NCBI GenBank assembly: GCA_025149125.1 | Contig: CP102272.1 | Coordinates: 1,798,001-1,862,000 of the forward strand | Direction of reading: 5' to 3' | DNA length: 64,000 nt | Origin: [Clostridium] asparagiforme DSM 15981 | GTDB lineage: Bacteria > Bacillota > Clostridia > Lachnospirales > Lachnospiraceae | Notes under the pieces: model-generated | Databases searched by the model: none | What the model was told of the DNA's origin: nothing | The model's input: only the letters and a program-made list of their open reading frames with translations | Made by a program: the position numbers and the translations under genes | Shown here: positions 58,781 to 64,000 of the stretch, piece after piece | Layout: each line of letters opens with the position of its first letter | Numbering within the stretch: the first letter of the stretch is position 1

Positions 58781-59273
58781 CAGAAAAGAAGCGGGAAAGT
58801 CCAAAGGACCTGTTTGGAATCAAAGTGAGATTTTAGCTCCGGTCAAAGGCAGACTGATTCCCATGGCGGAAGTGAATGATCCTGTATTCAGCGAGGAAGT
58901 GATTGGAAAAGGGGTTGCGCTGGTTCCAAAGAGAGGCAGAGTCGTTGCGCCGGCGGATGGAATCGTAAATCTGGTTTTCCGCACCAGGCATGCAATCGGC
59001 ATGGTCACCGATGGTGGAACGGAGCTGATGATCCATATCGGTTTGGAAACCGTTCGTCTGAACGGCCGTCTGTTTAAGTCGTGCGTCGATCAGGGGAGCC
59101 GTGTAAAAGCGGGGGATTTTCTGATGGAATTTGATCTGAAGCAGCTGCAGGAGGAAGGGTACGATATGACGACTATGGTGATTGTGTGCAATAGCGGCGA
59201 ATACCCGGATATGGACTGTGTGAGCGGGAGAGAGGTTGAGGAGTTGGAGCCGGTGATCCATTTGCGGCCATGA
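58767..59273 (+). CDS. PTS glucose-type IIA component
   Basis: 168 residues. I choose GTG at 58767 as start: GGGGAGGG lies eight bases upstream and the product then begins MGLFSRKEAGK, like Crr-type IIA proteins; the longer frame from 58719 runs inside the GH170 gene. IIA motifs: SEILAPVKGRLIPMAEV, phosphate-relay His in RTRHAIGMV and phospho-acceptor His in ELMIHIGLETV. It overlaps the GH170 gene by 14 bp and ends the operon. It supplies phosphate to the IIBC at 52840. Confidence 0.9.
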   Translation: MGLFSRKEAGKSKGPVWNQSEILAPVKGRLIPMAEVNDPVFSEEVIGKGVALVPKRGRVVAPADGIVNLVFRTRHAIGMVTDGGTELMIHIGLETVRLNGRLFKSCVDQGSRVKAGDFLMEFDLKQLQEEGYDMTTMVIVCNSGEYPDMDCVSGREVEELEPVIHLRP

Positions 59274-59294
59274 TATAGCGTGAGCGGAAAAGAT

Positions 59295-59339
59295 GAGACA
59301 GGAAAATCCATTATTTGGAAGTCCTGTCTCTTCTTTTTG
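59295..59339 (+). terminator. Terminator of the PTS operon
   Basis: Nine-bp stem GAGACAGGA / TCCTGTCTC (59295-59303 with 59322-59330) followed by TTCTTTTTG. Confidence 0.85.
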
Positions 59340-59343
59340 TGGG

Positions 59344-60291
59344 CTATATGGTTTTACAACCCATTTTTTCATAATGATAAAATGTCCGCTTTACGGTCAT
59401 ACCCTGACGTTCATAGAAACGCCGTCCGGGCTGGTCTGTGGATTGGAAGTAGACATAATTCAAACCGCTTTTATGCATGGATTGAAACATTTCCCAGACC
59501 AGCACCGTGCCGACGCCGCCGTTGCGGTGGTCGGGGGCCACTCCAAAGGGACCGAGCCTGCAGGGATCGCCGTCCATCTGGCGCTGTAAATAACCGGCTA
59601 CGGTCTCCTTGTAAAGACAGAGAGAAAGCGTTTGTGGAGCCCGCCCTGACAGGATTGCCTGCCGTATGTGCTGCTGCCATCCGGTGCTGAAATTTGCTTT
59701 GGCGAAATCCAGCAGAGGAAGGGTATATTCCCAGGAAAAGGGAATGTAAGAATAACCGAGGGCTAATTTTGCCTGTTTCAGTTCTGCCACCGGGGCGGGA
59801 ATGGTGAAATGGCTCAGGTCCATTTCCATCCAATAGGCCGGTGTGCCGCATATGTAGCCCTGCCGTTCAAAAAAAGCCCGGGCTTCTGAATTGGAAGCCT
59901 CCAGACCGGGAGAAAAATAATAGGGGCTGAAGGCGGACAGCGTGATATGGGAGACCCCCTCGGCCGCCCATTGGTTTTCCAGGCGGTTGAGCAGTTGGGT
60001 TCCGATGCCCCGGTAGCGGTATTCGGGCGCTGTGGCCTGGCAGAGAACCCAGGCCTTTTCGGGTTCAAGGCCACGGTCCAGATAGGGGTACCTACGGCGC
60101 ATGCCGAAAATAAAACCGGCCAGATTCCCGCAATTCCAGGCGCCCAGCGTATGTCCGGCACTGTAATTCTCGTTGGAAAAGAGCACGGTAGCCAGTTTGT
60201 GATGGTCTATGGGGTCCAATTCCGGACAACTGTTCCACAGATTGACAACCTGGGGGATATCCTTCCAGCCCAGGGCAGAGTATTGAAACAT
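59344..60291 (-). CDS. Tandem GNAT-domain N-acetyltransferase
   Basis: 315 residues from MFQYSALGWKDIPQ; GGAGGT seven bases upstream fixes this start rather than 60414. Two GNAT folds: the first (~1-160) with the acetyl-CoA loop EYRYRGIGTQLLNRL, the second (~175-300) with DHRNGGVGTVLVWEM and the closing YERQGMTVKR. Mycothiol synthase and some other acetyltransferases share a double-GNAT layout, but Firmicutes do not make mycothiol, so the substrate is unknown. It is convergent with the PTS operon and apparently monocistronic. Confidence 0.85.
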   Translation of the reverse strand: MFQYSALGWKDIPQVVNLWNSCPELDPIDHHKLATVLFSNENYSAGHTLGAWNCGNLAGFIFGMRRRYPYLDRGLEPEKAWVLCQATAPEYRYRGIGTQLLNRLENQWAAEGVSHITLSAFSPYYFSPGLEASNSEARAFFERQGYICGTPAYWMEMDLSHFTIPAPVAELKQAKLALGYSYIPFSWEYTLPLLDFAKANFSTGWQQHIRQAILSGRAPQTLSLCLYKETVAGYLQRQMDGDPCRLGPFGVAPDHRNGGVGTVLVWEMFQSMHKSGLNYVYFQSTDQPGRRFYERQGMTVKRTFYHYEKMGCKTI

Positions 60292-60402
60292 GCGAATACC
60301 TCCTGTACGGTGTGATAATTCCAGTATAGGCAGGCTGACGGAAAAATGCAATGCGGAGAGCGCAGAGTGGAAATTTGTTTCCTGAAAAGGAAAAACCTTT
60401 AT

Positions 60403-60431
60403 TTGCCCTTCCACTCATAGTATGTTATAAT
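60403..60431 (+). promoter_or_regulatory. Promoter of hflK-hflC
   Basis: TTGCCC (60403-60408), a 17-bp spacer ending TGT, and TATAAT (60426-60431): -35, extended -10 and perfect -10. Confidence 0.65.
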
Positions 60432-60517
60432 TTTGCTAATGTCGCGCGCGCCAGCCGCGTCCCGGCATCGAACCATTTGGCATACGAAGGACAACACAGG
60501 TCGGAAGGGAGAGGAAA

Positions 60518-61582
60518 ATGAACATTTTCGGCGGTAACAGTTTTATGAACCAATACAACAAAGCGAAGATGAACCAGCAGGCACAGCCTCAGGGAAATCC
60601 ACAGGGAGGCGGCGCGGGCAAGGGCGCCAGATCGGTGCTGTTCGCTTTTAAGATGGTGATTCTCATCTTGTTTCTGGGGGTTACGGCCCTGCAGTCGTTT
60701 TACACGCTGTCTGAGAACGAGATGGCGGTAATCACCACCCTGGGGTCGCCATCCAGCGTCACCACCTCAGGTTTTAAATTCAAATGGCCCTATATCCAGC
60801 AGGTCCACAAGATGTCCAAGGAGATCCGGGGCATGTCCATCGGCTACGACCCGGACTATGACCCCTACAACCACGCCAACAGCGAGAACAACCCTATGAC
60901 CGTGCCCAGCGAGGCGGAGATGATCACCAACGATTTCAACTTCGTCAACGTGGATTTCTACATCGAGTACCAGATCGTGGACCCGGTGAGGGCGTATATC
61001 AACAGCGAATCCGCGATCTCGATCCTGCGCAACCTGGCCCAGTCCTATATCCGCGATACCGTGGGTTCCTACGGGGTGGACGAGGTGATCACCACCGGCA
61101 AAGCGGAGATCCAGACCAAGGTGAAAACCCTGCTCACGGAGCGGCTGGAGCAGGAGGACATCGGTTACGGCATCAACAACGTGACCATTCAGGACGCGGT
61201 GCCGCCCACGGACGCGGTCAACGACGCGTTTAAGGCAGTTGAGGACGCCAAACAGGGCATGGACACCAAGCTCAACGAGGCGAAAAAGTACCAGTCCGAG
61301 CAGCTTCCCGCCGCCAACGCCAAGGCCGACAAGGCGTTAAAGGACGCGGAGGCTTTCAAGCAGGAGCGCATCAGCGAGGCCGAGGGCCAGGTTTCCCGCT
61401 TCAACGACATGTATGACGAGTACGCAAAATACCCGCTGATCACCAAAAAGCGTATGTTCTACGAGATGATGGAGGAGGTCCTTCCGGGTCTCAAGGTGAT
61501 TGTGGACGGTTCCGACGGAACCCAGACGGTGCTGCCCCTGGATTCCTTTGTGGACGGAAATGCGAAAGGAGGAGCTGAGTGA
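60518..61582 (+). CDS. hflK: HflK-like SPFH membrane protein, FtsH protease modulator
   Basis: 354 residues. A Gln/Gly-rich cytoplasmic start (NKAKMNQQAQPQGNPQGGG), one TM helix (~45-65; VILILFLGVTALQSFY) and an SPFH/band-7 domain (TLSENEMAVITTLGSP; FNFVNVDFYIEYQIVDPVRA). A long helical region with AYANAKADKAL-type Ala/Lys heptads follows (LPAANAKADKALKDAEAF). HflK and HflC form a large cage around FtsH that limits access of membrane substrates. Its stop codon overlaps the hflC start. GGGAGAGG precedes the ATG. Confidence 0.9.
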   Translation: MNIFGGNSFMNQYNKAKMNQQAQPQGNPQGGGAGKGARSVLFAFKMVILILFLGVTALQSFYTLSENEMAVITTLGSPSSVTTSGFKFKWPYIQQVHKMSKEIRGMSIGYDPDYDPYNHANSENNPMTVPSEAEMITNDFNFVNVDFYIEYQIVDPVRAYINSESAISILRNLAQSYIRDTVGSYGVDEVITTGKAEIQTKVKTLLTERLEQEDIGYGINNVTIQDAVPPTDAVNDAFKAVEDAKQGMDTKLNEAKKYQSEQLPAANAKADKALKDAEAFKQERISEAEGQVSRFNDMYDEYAKYPLITKKRMFYEMMEEVLPGLKVIVDGSDGTQTVLPLDSFVDGNAKGGAE

Positions 61583-62454
61583 TGAAAAAACGTATTTTTA
61601 AAGGCACAGGTCTGATCCTGCTGCTGCTGGTTCTGTTTGTGCTCTCCAACGCGGTGGTCATTACCAGGGCCAACGAGTACGTGCTGATCAAACAATTCGG
61701 AAAAGTGGTGCGGGTGGAGGAAAATGCGGGCCCGTCCCTGTGTATCCCGTTTCTGCAGACTGTGCAGCGGGTTCCCAAGTACAAGATGATCTCCGATTTG
61801 TATCCCAGCGACGTAACCACAAAGGATAAGAAGGTGATGACCGTGGATTCCTTTGTGATCTGGGATATCAGCGATCCGGTGAAATACCTGTCCTCCTTAA
61901 ACGCCAGCAAGGAGAAGGCGGAAATCCGTCTGGGCAACGTGGTGTACAACTCCATCAAGACCGTTTTGTCCTCCACCAACCAGGCTGACATCATTTCCGG
62001 CCGCGACGGGGAGCTGGCCCAGTCCATCACTGACAACATCGGCAATTCCATGGACTCCTACGGCATCCACATCTACGCGGTGGAAACCAAGAAGCTGGAT
62101 CTGCCGGACTCCAACAAGGAATCCGTGTACCAGCGTATGATCTCCGAGCGGAACAACATCGCGGCCCAGTACACCGCGGACGGCGATTACCAGTCCCAGC
62201 TGATCAAGAATGAGACGGACCGGACGGTGAAGGAGACCATCGCCAAGGCCCAGGCCGAGGCGGAGAAAATCAAGGCCGAGGGCGAGGCGCGCTATATGCA
62301 GATTTTAAGCGACGCCTACAACGACGAGTCCAAGGCGGATTTCTACAACTATGTGCGATCCCTGGACGCCATGAAGGCATCCATGAAGGGCAGCAACAAG
62401 ACCATTATTCTGGACGAGGACAGCGAGCTGGCCAGAATTTTGTCCGGAAATTAA
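61582..62454 (+). CDS. hflC: HflC-like SPFH membrane protein, FtsH protease modulator
   Basis: 290 residues. N-terminal TM helix (GLILLLLVLFVLSNAVVI) followed by a band-7 domain (RANEYVLIKQFGKVVRVEE; TVDSFVIWDISDPVKYLSSL) and a helical stalk (TIAKAQAEAEKIKAEGEARY). The ATG at 61582 shares a base with the hflK stop, and AAAGGAGGAG lies upstream. It is the obligate partner of HflK. A terminator follows at 62491. The pair is less common in Firmicutes than in Proteobacteria but well known in clostridia. Confidence 0.9.
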   Translation: MKKRIFKGTGLILLLLVLFVLSNAVVITRANEYVLIKQFGKVVRVEENAGPSLCIPFLQTVQRVPKYKMISDLYPSDVTTKDKKVMTVDSFVIWDISDPVKYLSSLNASKEKAEIRLGNVVYNSIKTVLSSTNQADIISGRDGELAQSITDNIGNSMDSYGIHIYAVETKKLDLPDSNKESVYQRMISERNNIAAQYTADGDYQSQLIKNETDRTVKETIAKAQAEAEKIKAEGEARYMQILSDAYNDESKADFYNYVRSLDAMKASMKGSNKTIILDEDSELARILSGN

Positions 62455-62490
62455 GAACGATATAATTTAGCCGGCCCTTTGACGGCGAAA

Positions 62491-62532
62491 AAGAGAACAG
62501 AGCGTTGAAACAGCGCTGCTGTTCTCTTTTTT
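62491..62532 (+). terminator. Terminator after hflC
   Basis: AAGAGAACAG pairs with CTGTTCTCTT, with additional GCG/CGC pairing inside, and is followed by TTTTTT. Confidence 0.85.
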
Positions 62533-62659
62533 GTCTTTAGGGAGCGATCTTTTGGGGGAGATCCGAGGCGGCTTTCAGGATTACGGATTTAAGCGCTTGA
62601 TCCAGGCTTTTACTGGATGGAATCGTATCCGGATAATTTGCATTATGTAGATTATTTCA

Positions 62660-62687
62660 TTGCTATTTTTTGTAAACCTAATATAAT
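62660..62687 (+). promoter_or_regulatory. Promoter of the tandem-riboswitch transcript
   Basis: TTGCTA (62660-62665), a 16-bp spacer and TATAAT (62682-62687). The transcript would begin ~25 bases before the first aptamer. Confidence 0.65.
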
Positions 62688-62714
62688 AGAAATTAAGGAT
62701 GCAACGAAATGAAA

Positions 62715-62795
62715 GATTGGGCAAACCCGTCGAAAGGCGGCGACGCAAAGCTACAGGGGCTTCACCGGATGGTAAGCCAGCCAGCTGCTCTCACC
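62715..62795 (+). promoter_or_regulatory. Cyclic di-GMP-I riboswitch (GEMM), first copy
   Basis: The sequence contains the hallmark GGGCAAACCCGTCGAAAGGC (GCAAACC core and a GAAA tetraloop on the first stem), the conserved GACGCAAAGC junction and the second-helix end GCCAGCCAGCTGC with the tetraloop receptor. These are the signatures of the c-di-GMP-I aptamer. A hairpin with T tail follows at 62812-62841, a plausible expression platform. It controls the secreted protein at 63166. Confidence 0.9.
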
Positions 62796-62811
62796 GGGAC
62801 GACCGGCTCTG

Positions 62812-62841
62812 AACAGGTGGCGTTTGTGCTGCCTGTTTTCT
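62812..62841 (+). terminator. Candidate expression-platform terminator of the first riboswitch
   Basis: ACAGGTGGC pairs with GCTGCCTGT (two G-T pairs; 62813-62821 with 62828-62836), then TTTTCTG. It lies 17-20 bases after the first aptamer. Confidence 0.55.
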
Positions 62842-62976
62842 GATGCAAAGGTCCGGCGGGGCTGCAGAATTCATGTAAGGAAGGGAGGGCAGAGGGCCCG
62901 GCGGGGGGAAGGTTGTGATCCACAGGAAAGCGCGGGAATGGCGAAGCGCTTTTAAGTTGCATACACATTAGACTAT

Positions 62977-63050
62977 AAAGGCAAACCCGTCGAAAGGCGG
63001 CGGCGCAAAGCTACAGGGGCTAAACCGAACGGTATGCCAGCCAGTTGCAG
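62977..63050 (+). promoter_or_regulatory. Cyclic di-GMP-I riboswitch (GEMM), second copy
   Basis: Nearly identical core to the first copy: AAGGCAAACCCGTCGAAAGG, GCAAAGCTACAGGGGCT and GCCAGCCAGTTGCAG. The junction reads GGCGCAAAGC instead of GACGCAAAGC, altering a base that is normally a conserved A. Just before it, AAAGCGC (62933-62939 region) and GCGCTTTT form another hairpin, perhaps a second terminator. No clear terminator follows this copy before the coding start. Confidence 0.85.
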
Positions 63051-63165
63051 GAATGATGGAATGTAGTAGCAAAAAGAATGACGGCAAAACCTTCACAGAG
63101 GGGCTTTAGACGTATGTTCTGGATACTTCTGTCATTTTATGAGATGAGAAGGATGGAGGTAGAAC

Positions 63166-64000
63166 ATGAAACGATTGAAACGCGCATCAAAAGCCGCAGT
63201 GTCGTTGTGGCTCTCAGCGGTTATGACCGTGTTGCCGGCCGCAGGAGGAATGATATCGCCGGCGTACGGCATGGAGCTGACGGACAATACAGGGGTTGCG
63301 GATACAGGAAGCTTTGACGGCTATGAGGCTGCTGCGGGCGGTTCGGCGGAAGCGGGCGGCGCGGGAAACGAAGCGGAAGCCGGCCCGGAACAGGGCGCAG
63401 CAGGCGGTCAGGAGCAGGGACAGGAAGCAGGAGAACAGGACGGTTCCGGCCAGGAAGCAGGAGAACAGGACGGTTCCGGCCAGGAGCAGGGCGCTCCGGA
63501 CGGTTCTGAGCAGAACCAGGGACATGAGGGCGGCAGCGGTCAGGAGCAGGAATCCCAGGACGGTTCCGGTCAGAACCAGGGTTCTCAGGGCAGCGACGGC
63601 CAGGAGCAGGGCGCTCCGAACGGTTCCGGTCATAATCAGGAAAATCAGAACGGCGCCAGTCAAAATCAGGGGTCCCAGGGAAACAGCGGAGCAGAGGAAA
63701 CCTTGCCCGAGGAAACCCAGCCGGAAGAGACCTTGCCCGACCAGAGTTCATCCGGCGCAATCCGTCCGGATGAAACGCTGCCCGAAGAGACCAATCCGGA
63801 GGAGTCTGCGCCAGATGAAAGTCAGGCCGGCGTAATCCGCCCGGACGAGACGCTGCCGGAGGAAACCTCTTCGGAGGAGACATCTGCTGAGGAAACGCAG
63901 CCTGTGGAGAGCATTCCGGCGACTCAGGCCCCGGAAACCACAGTTGCGGAGAGCACGTTGAACCCGGAATTGATTCCGCCGGAAACCCCGGCGCAAAAGC
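63166..64000 (+). CDS. Secreted Gln/Gly- and Pro/Glu/Thr-rich surface protein, N-terminal part
   Basis: 278 codons are visible; the gene continues past the window. GGAGGT lies five bases before the ATG. Signal peptide MKRLKRASKAAVSLWLSAVM ending near SPAYGM. Residues ~45-180 are a Gly/Gln/Asn/Ser-rich tract of degenerate repeats (GQEQGAPDGSEQNQG, GQEAGEQDGSG twice). Residues ~180-278 are a Pro/Glu/Thr stalk with repeated LPEET and IRPDETLPEET units. These look like extended wall-spanning spacers of an adhesin whose functional domain lies further on. Control by two c-di-GMP riboswitches fits a role in attachment or biofilm. Confidence 0.82.
   Translation, partial: MKRLKRASKAAVSLWLSAVMTVLPAAGGMISPAYGMELTDNTGVADTGSFDGYEAAAGGSAEAGGAGNEAEAGPEQGAAGGQEQGQEAGEQDGSGQEAGEQDGSGQEQGAPDGSEQNQGHEGGSGQEQESQDGSGQNQGSQGSDGQEQGAPNGSGHNQENQNGASQNQGSQGNSGAEETLPEETQPEETLPDQSSSGAIRPDETLPEETNPEESAPDESQAGVIRPDETLPEETSSEETSAEETQPVESIPATQAPETTVAESTLNPELIPPETPAQK

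Overview
The window is GC-rich chromosomal DNA from an anaerobic Firmicute, most likely a gut Lachnospiraceae (Clostridium/Enterocloster/Hungatella type). I infer this from content: YesM/YesN two-component systems beside sugar ABC importers, beta-glucuronidase, glycosaminoglycan enzymes, YHYH and cell-wall-repeat secreted proteins, purine-catabolism genes of the ygeWXY type, and AGGAGG ribosome sites. The GC content looks high for the family, so genus is not assigned. I saw no rRNA, tRNA, CRISPR array, prophage or complete insertion sequence.

Layout. 1-2.3 kb: truncated AraC regulator, RlmI-like methyltransferase, TetR regulator. 2.5-9.4 kb: secreted cell-wall-repeat protein, MMPL exporter, a large exported coiled-coil protein carrying a 30-bp minisatellite, and a second TetR regulator. 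9.5-11.3 kb: XRE membrane regulator and fucO. 11.4-11.7 kb: what looks like a complete type I toxin-antitoxin module (27-residue hydrophobic peptide, sequestered ribosome site, convergent antisense RNA with its own promoter and terminator). 11.9-24.7 kb: a ten-gene minus-strand operon ygeX-ygeY-ygeW-carbamate kinase-racemase-BMP/ABC importer-hydantoinase, with a divergent YheO-type regulator; this resembles the anaerobic purine/urate catabolic clusters of E. coli and gut Firmicutes, with a nucleoside/base-type importer built in.

25-28 kb: beta-glucuronidase and a protein with a galactose-binding-like C-terminus. 28-34.3 kb: GntR regulator and an operon with a zinc-type MtaA/UroD-family methyltransferase homologue, a sugar-type ABC importer and an iron alcohol dehydrogenase; a shared 13-bp operator-like sequence sits just downstream of both promoters. 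34.3-37 kb: small conserved protein, AraC regulator, KamA-family radical SAM enzyme, and a long palindromic element. 37.2-48 kb: YesM/YesN two-component system divergent from an ABC importer, GH88 unsaturated glucuronyl hydrolase and heparinase II/III-family lyase, i.e. a glycosaminoglycan-fragment locus.

48-51.6 kb: YHYH protein, Rpn-type nuclease, DUF3006 protein and a lipoprotein metallo-beta-lactamase. 51.9-59.3 kb: RpiR regulator, split PTS (IIBC and IIA), two phosphomannose-isomerase-like proteins, a cupin phosphoglucose isomerase and a GH170/DUF871 6-phosphoglycosidase: a PTS disaccharide locus resembling MurNAc recycling but without murQ. 59.3-62.5 kb: double-GNAT protein and hflK-hflC. 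62.7-64 kb: two near-identical c-di-GMP-I riboswitches in tandem upstream of a Gln/Gly-rich secreted surface protein that runs off the end of the window.
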